Origin: Agelaius tricolor
Taxonomy: Eukaryota > Chordata > Aves > Passeriformes > Icteridae
Direction: 5' to 3'
Length of the DNA stretch: 64,000 nucleotides
Assembly: GCA_023055355.1 (NCBI GenBank)
Contig: JALJCS010000037.1
Span: 2,728,001 to 2,792,000 of the forward strand
Under the pieces are notes generated by a model, which saw only the letters and a program-made list of their open reading frames with translations, was not told where the DNA came from and did not search any database. A program made the translations under genes and the position numbers. Every line of letters starts with the position of its first letter. Within the stretch, counting starts at the first letter, position 1. Below are positions 32,946 to 44,871 of the stretch, in pieces.

Positions 32946-34752
32946 AGGCGTCGCTCAGTGATGTACCCAAAGTCAATCGAGATGAGAGCTGCCACACCTG
33001 GCTAAGTGACCCGTGTGATGTCCCAGCTCAGAACTCACTGCTGGCCTGTCACCACTGACTGGTGTTTGCAGATGTTTCCAGCGTAAATGAGATAAAAAGT
33101 GGCATTCTGCCTTCAACCACAAGATTACCTCAGCACTCCAAATCAATTCCCTTAATGACCAGCTCCTTAACCTTTACGTGAGCATGGGAGTTTTATGCCT
33201 TGTCTGCTCTGAGCTCGGCTGTGCCATCCAAATCCAAATTAAATGACTCCATTACAATTACAGCTCCATCATTGCAGCATTCATGAGTGCACTTTAGCAA
33301 AAGATCACCAGCATTTGAATTATGGGGTAAGTGGAGAAGTTATTCTTGTCTGCCATATTTTTAGAGCTGGCTTGGTTTTTATCAGCCTTGCTATTTAGGA
33401 CATTATATTATGTCTATAATATATATATTTATTTTACTATTTATGGTGTATATGCTGCTATATTTGAGCATATACTGCATATATATTTTAGCAGTTATGC
33501 TGAAGGTTTGTATTGATAAGCTGTCATATTTTATCCAGACGACTTAAAATCAAGGTGTTTGTGGCTTTAGACCATCAAAAATTTACCCAGGGAGGTGTTT
33601 CCCCAATGCTCTGGGGTTGGCATTAAATTCACACTCCTTTCTCCCCCACTCTTTACCTTTCTTGCTTTGCTGAAGGTTTTTAGTCCTTTGAATAAAAAGA
33701 CATTTAGGGAGGGAGGGGACAAAATAAAGTGAAAAGTGGAAAAATTCCTGATTTAGGATTTGGCTCAATGAGCTACACCAGCCCCAAAGAGCTGCACTGG
33801 TCCCACCATTGGCCCAGCTATTTCTGGCAGATCTGGATCAGCTTGAGCAAAGTCACCACAACTCCACTAATTTGGATGTGCTGGGCTGGGGAGTTTGGTT
33901 CTTTGGTGTTGGTGTAAATCTGAGATGGCTTTGCCCAAGTCACTGGGCTGGAACTGAGTTTATTCTGGAGGAACTGGAGCAGTTCAGGTGCCCTGGCTTG
34001 GGTTCTTCACCTGTGGAGAGAGGCTGGAGGGGCTGGGGAAGGCTTGGGATGAGGCTGACAGGGCAGAGGGGTCTGTGGCACTGCCAGCCTGTCCTGTGTC
34101 CCTGTGACAGCCCTGCCTGGGGAGGGAGGGGGAACAGCCAGGGGCCTCCTCCCCTCCCTGAGCTGTGAGGGAAGGGGATTGCATCAGGGGGTAGCACCTC
34201 ACACCCCAGCCTGGCATGGAGGGGGAGCTCATCCCCAGCCACCACCATCTCTGCTCCAGCCGAGCTCTTCACTCCCCCATCCCTTCCATCTCCTGCTCTG
34301 ATGGAAGTGCCAAGTGGGCATTTAAAAATAATTAAAAGGAGATTAAAATTCCTTTTATGTCCTTTTACTGTGGGTTTTCCTGCTGGCAAACAAGGTGATC
34401 TCTTCAGAGATTGTAATATTTCATAAGAAAGGACCCCAGGTGTGGGATTGCTAAAAGATCTCTCAGAAATGACAGCAGAGATGTGCAGCCCTGAGCCTCA
34501 AACATATCTAGAGCCATTTTTCTTTCCAGCCAGCTTCCAGTAAAGCAAATTTCATGTCACTGTTTCATGTGATGCCAAATTAATTGATCACCATGACCTG
34601 ACACTGCTGATTTAATCACCCCAGCACTGGGGCCCGGCTCAGAGCAGTGAGTGCAGCTTGGTTTGGTTGAGTTTTGACCCTTCAAAGTGCTTGGAGCTGT
34701 GGCTGATCAGCCAGAGCAGGGCTGGGATGGCTGAGGGGTGCAGGCAATGCAT
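32946..34752 (+). other. WHRN: WHRN intron 1, unique; candidate element at 33050-33330
   Basis: 33050-33330 is repeat-free, with CCACAAGATTACCTCAG, TTCCCTTAATGACC and AAATGACTCCATTACAATTA, a pattern often seen in conserved enhancers. 33395-33500 is a low-complexity TATA-rich patch. No exon signal. Confidence 0.35.
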
Positions 34753-35450
34753 TGATCCCTGATTCTGTGAAGATTCCAGCCCTGCTCCTTTGATCCCTGA
34801 TTCTGTGAAGATTTCAGCCCTGTTCCTTTGATCCCTGATTCTGTGAAGATTTCAGCCCTGTTCCTTTGATCCCTGATTCTGTGAAGATTCCAGCCCTGCT
34901 CCTTTGATCCATGATTCTGTGAAGATTTCAGCCCTGTTCCTTTGATCCCTGATTCTGTCGAGATTTCAGCCCTGTTCCTTTGATCCCTGATTCTGTGAAG
35001 ATTCCAGCCCTGTTCTTTTGATCCCTGATTCTGTGAAGATTTCAGCCCTGTTCCTTTGATCCCTGATTCTGTCAAGATTTCAGCCCTATTCCTTTGATCC
35101 CTGATTCTGTCAAGATTTCAGCCCTGTTCCTTTGATTCTGTGAAGATTTCAGCCCTGTTCCTTTGATTCTGTGAAGATTTCAGCCCTGTTCCTTTGATCC
35201 CTGATTCTGTGAAGATTTCAGCCCTGTTCCTTTGATCCCTGATTCTGTGAAGATTTCAGCCCTGTTCCTTTGATCCCTGATTCTGTCGAGATTTCATCCC
35301 TGTTCCTTTGATCCATGATTCTGTGAAGATTTCAGCCCTGTTCCTTTGATCCCTGATTCTGTGAAGATTTCAGCCCTGTTCCTTTGATTCTGTGAAGATT
35401 TCAGCCCTGTTCCTTTGATTCTGTGAAGATGATTTCAGCCCTGTTCCTTT
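34753..35450. repeat. Minisatellite, 19 units of 38 bp or 31 bp
   Basis: The consensus is TTTGATCCCTGATTCTG plus TGAAGATTTCAGCCCTGTTCC. Fifteen units are 38 bp. Four units are 31 bp and lack the 7 bases TCCCTGA; these occur as two adjacent pairs. Scattered single-base variants (GTCGAG, GTCAAG, CATCC) mark individual units. It is in WHRN intron 1. A minus-strand open frame through it is a repeat artefact. Confidence 0.97.
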
Positions 35451-36825
35451 AACTGCTGCATGCTTATCGAGGCTCTGTGTTTTTAGAAGGCATTAAAGAA
35501 AGAGGCTTGAAACATCTCCCTTTCCCCAGGGAGCTGGGGGAGCTGGAGCATGGAAAAGGAGGATGTGACCAGCATCCACCCCAATAGTTGGAGTGGTAAT
35601 CCCTTCCTGCATCTCTGCATCTGCTTAGAAACAAAAACCCCAGAACTGCACCAAAAGAAAGAGCACAGTTTAAAAGGCAGGTGCTGTGTGATGCCAGGGG
35701 CTCCTGCTGTGCCCTTCTGTCCTGCAAACAGTTTCCATGTCAGCTCCTGTGCTCAGCTGGACTTGGACAGAGAGGGTGGGAAGTGTAAAGGCACCAGGAT
35801 CTCCCTCTGGGGAAAAGGAGGAGGGAAAATGGTCACTCTGGAGCTTGGGGGTATCTGCATTTAAAATGACTTTTAAAGCTCCTTGAGGAGGAGGGCTGAT
35901 GGCAGTGGCAGAGCACGGATGTGGAAGGGCTGCTCTGGTTCCAGGGCAGATCTGGAGCTGTGGTTTGAGCACCTGGAGCTGCTCCCCTGTCACTGGGAGC
36001 TCCAGGTGAATTCCTGGTGTGACTTGGGCTGGAGTGAAGCTGCACACCCAGCCAGGGGCTGTGGGAACGTGGGTTTGGCTGCTCCACCTGGCTTAGGAGT
36101 TGGTTGTATTTGCTGCTCTGCCACTGGTTTCCCTCAGTGGGCAAGTTCCTCAGTCATCTGTTTCCCTTCATTTCACCAGAAAATCACAATCAGCCCTAAT
36201 GAAATCAAATGACTTTATACTGATGCAAAAGATTGGAATGAGGGCCTTAATCTCTCCTCTCCTCTTAATGCAGGCATGATAGGACTTGGCACCAGGACTG
36301 GCTTGTTCATCAGGGTTAGCATTGTCAGGGCATCCTGGAGTTCTTGCAGCATCTATGTTATTTAGTGGGCTCCTTGTAAATAAACAGTTTTGGCTCAGCA
36401 GAGAAATTGATAAGATAACCTGGAGGATAAAAGCTTATTTCCTTCTAGTGGCCGTTGGAAGAAAACAAAAGCGTCAGAACTGGTGAATTAAAATATCCTT
36501 TACCCAGTTCCCCTGTCCTCAGGGATGAGGATGGATTTTCTTGACACTTTCCTCAATGCCACGGAGAATTATTCAGCTCGAAATGCCCTCAGTTAAAGTG
36601 ACAAAGCACCTGCTGATGTGATTTACCTTGGGTTCTTTGGACTGGATGCTCTGAGTTCTCCCCACCAGGAGCACCAGGTACTGGCTGAGTAGAGGTGAAG
36701 CAGAGCCCTGGAGGAGCTCTGGTCCTGTCAGGTGCCCCAGGGATGGCCTTGGAGCCCCTGGGGCTGGGAGAGGCTGGAGGGGGCTCTGCTCTGTGCAGGC
36801 TCTGCCTGGATGCCCTCAGTGCTTC
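35451..36825 (+). other. WHRN: WHRN intron 1, unique
   Basis: No extra exon recognised. 36165-36290 is AT-rich and repeat-free. CTCTTCTCCTCTTAATGCAG near 36270 resembles a 3' splice site, but no supported exon follows it. Confidence 0.5.
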
Positions 36826-36831
36826 ATCCAG

Positions 36832-37437
36832 TGCTGGGGAAGATGAAACAGGAAAGCCTTATAAATGTGATTGCCTGGCAAAAGATTTTGAGAATATAGA
36901 AACTATAAGTGAGATGGAAATGAAAGCAAGCTTTGAGATCCCTCAGTTACTGAACAACTGGAAAACAATGGTGTGGCCAGCTGAAGGTGATCCCCTTGTG
37001 ATGGAACAACACCCTCTGCTTGCAGACAGGCCCAAGGGGCAGAGCAGACCCTGCCAGCTTGGCAGAAGGGGCCCAAAGAGGAGTTTGTAGGGTTTAAAAT
37101 GTAACACAGGATGGTAATGGAATGATTCCTATAGGCTGTATGGAAATGCTGTAGGATTTGTATCTTGTACTGGATTGGTTGGTGAGAATCAGAATATTCA
37201 ACACAGAAGAAGATTTATTGCATTGTAACGGGAACCTCGCTCTCTTACCCTCTCACCCTCTCTCACCCTCTCATCCTCTCTCCCCTCTCTTCTCTCAGGC
37301 CTGCTCTGAGCTGTGCCTGGCAGCTCCCAGCAGGGCCCTGTCCCCAGGCCCTTTGCAATGAACCCCAAGTTCCAGCCCTGGCTCCAGAGATCTCTCATCT
37401 CCATCCATCCCCACCATCCTACCCCCCTGCTCCTACA
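36832..37437 (+). mobile_element. Solo LTR, family D, about 606 bp, TSD ATCCAG
   Basis: Begins TGCTGGGGAAGATG and ends GCTCCTACA, flanked by ATCCAG at 36826-36831 and 37438-37443. The expected polyadenylation word is changed to AATGAA near 37358. A CT-rich run CTCACCCTCT occurs in the middle. It is a sister copy of 13681-14282, in opposite orientation. Confidence 0.94.
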
Positions 37438-37443
37438 ATCCAG

Positions 37444-38298
37444 CATCTTCCTCACTTCCCCACATTGATTCTTCCAGAGTTTCCCACCCAGGCATTAACC
37501 CTGTTCAGACAGTATGGCTTTATCTGATGGCATTGTCATTTTTAGCCAATATGCTGCTTCACATCACTCCTTCCAGCACTGCTTGGAGTGGAGCAGAGAG
37601 AGAAGACCCGAGGAAGCAGGAGCAGTGCTTCAATCTGCGTTTCCCTTATGCCTCCCCCCTGCCCTGAAAGCACCCAAACAGCTTTGGTTTTGCTTTCTTT
37701 CCACAATTACGTGGAGTTTTCTGCTGTTTTTAGAACCATCCCGGGCTTGCCTGAGGGCTGCACTGAGCAGGGACCGGCTTGGAGGGGTGGGAGGTTGCAG
37801 AGTGGGGATGGGGAGCTTGGGGAGAAGGTGCTGGAGCTTCGATTTCACTTGACCTTTGCCGTGAAAGGGACATGGGCTTCCCGATGCCTTGGGGCTAAAT
37901 GTGTGCAATCACCATAATTATACATCGATTTGCATTGATTTGCATAAGTGCCTCTACTTGAAAGCCCAACTGCTGTCCTTTGCCTTGGGAGAGGGGGAGA
38001 GGTTGGACTGTGCCTCCTGCAACTCCTGTTTGTCCTCCTGCAGGGAGGCTGTGTCACCCCAGTGTCACCCCTGCATCCCTGGTGCCATCCCTGTGTCCCC
38101 CCTGTGTCCCCTGGACCCTGGCACCGTTGCTGTCCCTCCATCTGTGCTTCCCTCAGCCTCCTCCTGTGTCCTGCTCTGCCCTCCTGCCTCTGGGGCGCCT
38201 TCTCCTCATTCCCCTTCTCCCTGTTCCTCCCAGGCTCCCTGCTCACATCCAGCTCCCTGTGCTTTGTCAGGCAACACAGGGCAGGGATAGAACTTAAA
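37444..38298 (+). other. WHRN: WHRN intron 1, unique
   Basis: No recognisable repeat or exon. A C/T-rich stretch at 38040-38250 gives open frames on both strands without any family similarity. Confidence 0.5.
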
Positions 38299-38460
38299 AT
38301 CATGGAATCCCAGACTGGTTTGGGTTGGAGGGACCTTAAAGCTCATCCAGATCCATAGGCAGGGACACCTCCCACTGTTCCAGGCTGCTCCCAGCCCTGT
38401 CCAGCCTGGATTGGACATCCCAGGGATCCAGGGGCAGCCCCAGCTGCTCTGGGCTGTTTG
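38299..38460 (-). mobile_element. CR1 LINE fragment
   Basis: ATCATGGAATCCCAGACTGG, then TTTGGGTTGGAGGGACC and CAGGGACACCTCCCACTGTT, are antisense CR1 3'-end words. Confidence 0.85.
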
Positions 38461-38921
38461 TTCCAAATCTGTCTCTGCACTCTGGGGCAGGGGACAGTCT
38501 CTCCTTGCTTCACCCGGCAAATTTGGCCTTAACCAGGCGTGCAGGGGGAGCTGCAATAGCCTTTTATCCATCCTGCCTGCAGCTGATCCCTGGAGCAAAC
38601 ATTCTGGGAGCCAAAAATCCTGTGCCTGCTGTCCTGTCTCGGCACAGGAGCCTCTCAGCTGCTGTAGCTCAATCCCTCTCCTGTAAAAGCTCCTGCTCCC
38701 CTCCCCAGCAGCCACAGGGAGCCGCTTCATTCCCCCTGGCAGCAGCATTGTTCTGCTCAGTCCATCTGATCCCACAGGCTTCAAACCATCCCTGAGTCCA
38801 GCAGGAGACCCTGGCATGGAGCAGGAAATAGCGGCCGGACAAAGTTCTGCCATCGCTCCGGCACGGAGCCGGAACGCGCTGTAAAAGCTCCCCCTGCCTC
38901 CCTCCTGTGGAACTGATGCCT
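38461..38921 (+). other. WHRN: WHRN intron 1, unique
   Basis: Nothing recognised apart from ordinary intronic sequence. Confidence 0.5.
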
Positions 38922-39377
38922 TGTGAGGGCTGAGCCAGAGCAGAGACTGGGCAGAGATCAAGAATAAAGCAGGGATTTATTCAAAGCATCTCCTCCATGG
39001 ATCCACCTTGGGCAGCACAAGAGCCCAGCCAGGGCTGCACCCAAGATGAACCAAAATGGTCCCAAAATGCACGGCCGGGCACGGGGTCTCTCCCTGGGAT
39101 CAGTTCTGCTCCGTTTGCATCTTGCAGTTCATTGTCCCATTCCAGCTTTAGCCCCTGCAGTCCCACCCTGCTTGTTTTTCTCTCTCCAGCCCACGGGGTT
39201 TGTGCTCTTGGGCTGAGATTTGGATCATTTGTCCTTGGTGCCCAGCTGGAGCAGGAATTGTTTTGTCTCCCTGCTCTGTGCACAGAGCTCACCATCCCAA
39301 AATGTGAAGCTCAGACCCACCCACTAAAGCAGCACAGAATGTGAAAAATAGAAAAGCTGAAACATTAGGCATCAGTA
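38922..39377 (-). mobile_element. Probable solo LTR, family E, copy 1
   Basis: A close match to 51630-52070 in the same orientation. The minus strand has GAATAAATCCCTGCTTTATT near its 3' end, a retroviral-type polyadenylation arrangement, and CGTGCCCGGCCGTGCATTTTG inside. No matching target duplication could be identified, so the ends are approximate. Confidence 0.65.
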
Positions 39378-39582
39378 TCTCAGCATTTCTTTCCTTTTGC
39401 AGTTTATTTCTAAACCTGGGCCTTACTTTTTGGGGTCGTGCTGCCAAATTCCTGATGCACTGCAGGCTGATAACCTCAGCACTGACCTTTGGAGCTTGAC
39501 AGCAGAACTATGCCCATTATCCCTTGTCCATTATCCCATACCCATTATTCCATGCCCATTATCCCAGAGCCAAACCAGCTCC

Positions 39583-39994
39583 TGTGGCATTCACATTCTC
39601 TGGAAAAATCCCTTCACCCAGGGTTTTTCTCCTGGGAAGCTGAGAAGCCTCAGAGAAAAGGAAAACAATTCTCATCTCATTGGCTTCTCCTGTGCTGTGC
39701 TCATGTGGAATGTGTTTGGGGATTGTTCACCCACAGGTGATTGTTCCATTGCATTCTGCTGGGAGTTGTTTTCACTCTTGGGCCAATCAGGGCCAAGCTG
39801 TGTCAGGACTCTGGAAAGAGTCAGGAGTTTTCATTATTATCTTTTTAGCATTCTGTAAGTATCCTTGCTGTATTCTTTAATATAGTATTCTTTAATATAA
39901 TATAGTATCATAAAGTAATAAATGAGCCTTGTGAGAACATGGAGTCAGATTCATCACTCCTGCTTTTATCAGGACATTCCCAGCAAATACAATA
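39583..39994 (+). mobile_element. Solo LTR, family B, TSD AGCTCC
   Basis: Starts TGTGGCATTCAC and ends CAAATACAATA, between AGCTCC at 39577-39582 and 39995-40000. AATAAA at 39917-39922 is in sense with WHRN. The last bases are ATA instead of ACA. Sister copies lie at 49305, 57714 and 63124. Confidence 0.92.
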
Positions 39995-40000
39995 AGCTCC

Positions 40001-41084
40001 AGGAGGCTGTTCCTGGTGGAGGAGAAGCAGCTGGAGGCTGTGCTGAGGAGGAGGATGGTTCATGGTTAATGCTCCCAGTACCCAACTGGGATCTTCCCAC
40101 TCTGGGCTGCTCCTGTACTGGGGAAGGTGAAGGGAGGGGGCTGTCCCTGCCCCAGGCAGGTTGGGGCAGGCTGCCAGGAGCATCCTGGTGATTCATTGCC
40201 CTTCCTTTCTGCAGCTGTGCTCCTTCTGGGGGGATTTTTGGAGGTGTTTTTACCTCTCAGGGCCGTTGGGAAGTGGGGAATAAGAGAGGGGAAATGGTGA
40301 AGTTGGGAGAGGAAAGCCCTCAGTGATGTGACTCCTGCAGGGTTTGGAGTCATCTCCATAAAACCTCTTGATATAAAACCTATAAAACCACCTGAAGGGT
40401 GGCAGCTGCCCCTCTGGATCCCAGGGAAGAACATGATGTGCTGGGAGCTGTTTGGGTTTTATGGGTTTTTGAAGGTAATTGTGGCACATGAGATGTGTGT
40501 TTCCTATTTTGATCAGTTTAAATGATCTCCTTCCCTCTCAGAGGGCTTGATAATTAAATGGAGTGTTGTTAGGGGATCAGTGGCCAGATCATGGAATCAG
40601 TCTGCCCTACTCTCTGGCACTTGCTGCTTCTGCTGACATTTCTGGGCAGTTGGTGCCTGTTTCCCTGCTGCAGGTTTTGGCACTAATTCCCAGATTCACA
40701 TCAATGATTGCTGTAAGCTGGGCTGCTGGCAGGTGAGCTTGCACACTGTGCCCTAAACCTCCCACCCCATGGTCCTCAAACACATCAGAGATGAGGCAAA
40801 GCCAAATCTTATCCGAGGCTGCAAATCCCTACAGTGGCTTGAGAAAGGAGATGGAGATGCAGCCTGCACTGCCTGATTCTGCACAGGGCATTGAGGAGGT
40901 GGAATTGGTTATTTAGGGGTGGCTGGGTGAGGTTCAGTGTGCCCCTTATGTCCCAAAAAATCTCACAGGATGAGTTCTGCTGTGGCTTTGGGGGTATCTC
41001 TGCAGTCAGTGTACACAGGACAATTTGTGTGTCTGGGAGGAAAAAGTTTTCCCTTGTAGAATTCCCACCCAGAGCCTGGCCCTT
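40001..41084 (+). other. WHRN: WHRN intron 1, unique
   Basis: No exon or known repeat. An A/T patch with repeated ATAAAACC words lies at 40350-40395. Confidence 0.5.
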
Positions 41085-41190
41085 GTGATGTCCCCCTGTG
41101 CTGGGCACTGCTGGGGCCACCTCAAATCCCCTGTTCAGTTCTGGGCCCCTCAGTTTGGGAGGGACCTTGAGGGGCTGGAGCATGTCCTGG
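41085..41190 (+). mobile_element. CR1 LINE fragment
   Basis: CCACCTCAAATCCCCTGTTC, then AGTTCTGGGCCCCTCAGTTT and GGGACCTTGAGGGGCTGGAG, is sense CR1 ORF2 sequence. It is broken off by the following LTR and does not resume. Confidence 0.85.
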
Positions 41191-41542
41191 CCAATTTATT
41201 ATTTTATGTTACTATATTGTATAAAAGAATGCTATACTAAACTATACTAAAGAACAGAGAAAGGATACAGACAGAAGGCTTAACAAGATAATAATTAAAA
41301 ACTTGTGACTCTCCAGAGTCCTGACACAGCTTGGCCCTGATTGGTCATTAAGTAAAAACAATTCACATGAAACCAATCAAACAATGACCTGTGGGTAAAC
41401 AGTGTCCAAACACATTCCAAAGCAGCAAAACACAGGAGAAGCAATCAGGTAATTATTATTTTCATTTTTCTCTGAGGCTTCTCAGCTTCCCAGGAGAAGA
41501 AATCCTGGGCAAAGGGATTTTTCAGAAAATATAATGGTGACA
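41191..41542 (-). mobile_element. LTR, family A/B, truncated at its 3' end
   Basis: The minus strand starts TGTCACCATTATATTTTCTG at 41542 and proceeds through the usual CCAAT and AT-rich parts. It stops at CR1 sequence near 41191, before the normal 3' terminal bases. A deletion probably joined the LTR and the CR1. Confidence 0.8.
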
Positions 41543-42034
41543 AAACTGCTTCTTACTGAGTACAGGAGGGACCTCAGTAAGTGTATGAAGGACTCTGCAG
41601 TGTCCCCAGCCTGCTGCAGCACTGCCTCTCTGGCAGACACTGTCACCAGCAGTGTCCTGATGGCTCTCCCAGCTCTGTTCACTCCTGTGCCCCCTCTTGG
41701 ATGGAGGCTGCCCTGGAGCCCTGGCTCTGTGCAGCTGCTCCCCTCCCCTCGGGCTCCCTGCTGTCACCTTCATGCATAAAACATCTCCCTGAGCCCAGAT
41801 CCCTGCTCCTGGTGGCCCTGTCAAGGCAGCTGCAGGGGGACATAAAAATCCTCGTGTAAATCTCTGGCCTCTCATCCCTGCTAATTCCCCTGTGCCTCCA
41901 GAGAGCAGCTCTGCTGCTGTGCCTGCCCTGCCAGGGGGTGACATTTGGCTCAGGCTGAATGGCTCTGCCAGGCTCCAGCAGCCACCCCTGCCCTGTCCTC
42001 GGGGCAGATGTGACACTCCAGGGTGCCCAGGGTG
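41543..42034 (+). other. WHRN: WHRN intron 1, unique
   Basis: No recognisable exon or repeat. Confidence 0.5.
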
Positions 42035-42535
42035 GACCCACCTGTGCCCAGTCCCTTTCTCCTGTGCCCAGTCCCTTTCTCCTGTGCCCAGTCCTTTCTC
42101 CTGTGCCCAGTCCCTTCTGTGCCCTGTCCCTTCTCCTGTGCCTGGTCTCTCTTCCTGTGTCTGTGCCCTGTCCTTTCTCCTGTGCCCTGTCCCTTTTCCT
42201 GTCCCCTCTCCTGTGCCCATCTCTTCTCTTGTGCCCTGTCTCTCCTCCTGTGCCCAGTCCCTTCTGTGCCCTGTCCCTCCTCCTGTGCCCTGTCATTTCT
42301 CCTGTGCCTGATCCCTTTTCCTGTGCCCAGTCCCTTCTCCTGTGCCCTGTCTCTCCTCCTGTGCCAAGTCCCTTCTGTGCCCTGTCCCCTCTCTTGTGCT
42401 GTCCCTCCTCCTGTGCCCAGTCCTTTCTCCTGTGCCTGATCCCTTTTCCTGTGCCCTCCTCCTGTGCCCAGTCCTTTCTCCTGTGCCCTGTCCCTTTTCC
42501 TGTCCCCTCTCCTGTGCCCAGTCTCTCCTGTGTGA
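42035..42535. repeat. Pyrimidine-rich minisatellite, about 19-20 bp units
   Basis: About 25 units of the type CCCAGTCCCTTTCTCCTGTG, with variants GCCCTGTCC, CCTGATCCC and shortened CTTCTGTG. The plus strand is strongly C/T biased, and many units end in GTGCCCAG, like a 3' splice site. Long minus-strand frames full of HRR/AQEKG are repeat artefacts. Confidence 0.95.
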
Positions 42536-42619
42536 TGCAGACCCCGAGGTTTCCTCTGCTCCTTCTCCTTCCTGCCAGGATGGATTCTCTGGGCAAGGGA
42601 GGGAAGGGGATCCCTGTGC

Positions 42620-43010
42620 CACCTCCAGCCCTTCCCTAAACACCTGCAGGGATGGGCACTCCAAAGCTCCCTGGGCAGCCCCTGCCAATGTTTAATCACC
42701 CTTCCCATGGGGAAATTCTTCCTGATCGCCACCCTGAGCTGCCCTGGCCCAGCCTGAGGCCGTTCCCTCTGCTCCTGTCCCTGTTCCCTGGAGCACAGCC
42801 CGACCCCCCTGGCTGTGCCCTCCTGTCAGGAGCTGTGCAGAGCCACAAGGGCCCCCTGAGCCTCCTTTGCTCCAGGCTCAGCCCCTGCCCAGCTCCCTCA
42901 GCCTCTCCTGGGGCTCCAGCCCCTTCCCAGCTCCGTTCCCTTCCCTGGAATTGTTCCAGTTCTTCCTTTGAGGGGCCCAGAACTGCACACAGGCACAGGG
43001 TACAGTGATG
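42620..43010 (-). mobile_element. CR1 LINE fragment
   Basis: Antisense CR1 order: CCTGCAGGGATGGGCACTCC, TGGGGAAATTCTTCCTGATC, AGCCTGAGGCCGTTCCCTCT, then GAGGGGCCCAGAACTGCACA. A similar copy lies at 61960-62400. Confidence 0.88.
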
Positions 43011-44209
43011 TTCTGCAGACTCCAAAGAGGTTTTATAGAGATGGCTCCAGTTTGGATGAACAAAGAGCATTTCAGGGGGTCCTGCACCCCATCTGACAGG
43101 GATCCCTTGCCCTGGTAGCTCTGGGGTAGGTGAGAAGGGTCCCTGCCACCCCCAGCTCACTGATTTCAGTGGAGTTCAGCCCATGCTGAGCCTGGCTGTA
43201 GGGCAGCTTTGGCTCAGGAAGGTGCTCTGTGCCCTGAAGCCTGGCACAGCCACGGTGCCCATGGGAGAGGGGTCCCCTGGAGTGGGCAGAGGATTCAGAA
43301 CCTGCTCCATCACCCCAGAGAGACCTGGGCAGGAGGAGCATGGGGAGCAGCCCAGCTGGGCTCTGAGTGCCCAGGGAGGGAGGAGATCCCAGCAGGGATG
43401 TGTTTGAGGGCCTGGGGAGCTGCAGGAGCAGGGGCTGGGGCAGGGGAGCAGCCAGGGGCTGAATGCTCTGTGGCTGTCCCCACTGGTTTGGCAGCCCCCA
43501 GGCACATGGTGACCTTGGAGCCTGTGACAGGTCTGCAGCCAGGTTTGCTGTGTGGGATGGAGATGCTGAGCTGGGCTCTGAGCTGGATTCTCTGTGCTCT
43601 GGCAGGGAGGAGCAGCAGTGCTGCCAGCTCAGGGCTGGGATGCAGCCAGCCCACTATTCCTGACCATTTACCCTTTCCTGAGGAGCTGCTGCTTTTAGTC
43701 CTTCCCAGGCACAAGCTTTGCTCAGCAGCTTCTCTGCTCAGTGGGGACAGCAGAGCTTGCAGGGCAGCTCATCAAAATGGGAGAAAACCCAAATACCTCC
43801 TTTCTGAGAGCAGATCTGCAGTGCTGGTGTCCCTGAGGCCTCTGGAGGGATCAGCACTTACAGCTGTCCCCAGGGAGAACTCCTCTGTGTTAATTGAAGT
43901 TCCTGTGTCAGCTTCTCACAGTGGAAGCTGGAGGGGCAGAGGAGTTAATCACCTCCTCTGGCCCCCAAGGTCTTCTCTGTGCATGCTGGTTTTTAAGTGT
44001 GAGGATGTATTGAGTGATTATTCCTGTCATTAATTGACTGCTTGTGCTGGGGCAGGCAGCTGGTAACTCAGTGGCTGAATTTCTGGGAGTGCTGTCCATG
44101 TTCCCTGCAGGCACCAGGAGCTTTTCCAGGCTGCAGCTGTGGGGGCAGAGCTGGGGCTGAGCTGAGCCTTTCCCCACACTGGTTTTGTCTGCTGCCAGCA
44201 CAGTCACTG
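43011..44209 (+). other. WHRN: WHRN intron 1, unique
   Basis: No exon supported. The open frame at 43209-44033 has no family motifs. Confidence 0.5.
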
Positions 44210-44345
44210 AGAGGCTGAGATCCATGTCCAGTCTGCAAGGGGGAAGGCTCCAGGGAGACCTTGGGGCACTTTCCAGAGCCTAAAGGGGCTCCTTTATTAG
44301 GGGAAGGTGAAGTGAGGGGGCTGGAGAGGACTTGGGACAAGGGTG
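44210..44345 (+). mobile_element. CR1 LINE fragment, decayed
   Basis: AAGGCTCCAGGGAGACCTTG, then AGAGCCTAAAGGGGCTCC and GGACTTGGGACAAGGG, is sense CR1 but mutated. Confidence 0.7.
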
Positions 44346-44871
44346 AGTGCTGCTCTGCCCCAGCACTGCCCCCTGTCCTGCTCTGAATCCTCTCCAGAGC
44401 TGCTCAGTCCCAGGTGCAGCCCATCCTGGCCATGGCTCTGCCCACCTCACCTCCCCACTCTGCTCCACTCTGCTCTTTCCTGGCTGATGGGAAAGCTTTT
44501 CTCTGTGTTTCCTCAGCAGCAGCTTTGCCTTCACTCTGCTGCAGCCAGGAGAGAACAGAAAAATCCCAGCTTTTTATGCAGGAGAAACATCTGGGGAAGG
44601 GATTTGTCAGAAAATATCATGGTGACACATTAACCCCTTGTCCTTGGCTTGACACAGCTGGACTGGGATTGGTCATTAATTAAAAACAATTCACATGAAA
44701 TCAATCAAAGATGCACCTGTTGATAAGCAACCTCCAGACCACATTCCAAGCAATCAGATAATTATTGTTTAATTTCTTTTCTGAGGCTTCTCAGGAGAGA
44801 AGTCCTGGGGAAGGGATTTGTCAGAAGATATCATGGTGACACATTAACCCCTTGTCCTTGGCTTGACACAG

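Noticed and set aside
34707..35075. Minus-strand repetitive protein frame
   Set aside because: Produced by the 38/31-bp minisatellite; no start context, splice sites or flanking coding signal.
36250..36300. Possible extra WHRN exon after TTAATGCAG
   Set aside because: The acceptor-like sequence is not followed by a frame with donor or whirlin similarity, and exon 1 to exon 2 already joins in phase as in other vertebrates.
41522..42732. Long overlapping frames on both strands
   Set aside because: Generated by the pyrimidine-rich minisatellite, which lacks stop codons in several frames.
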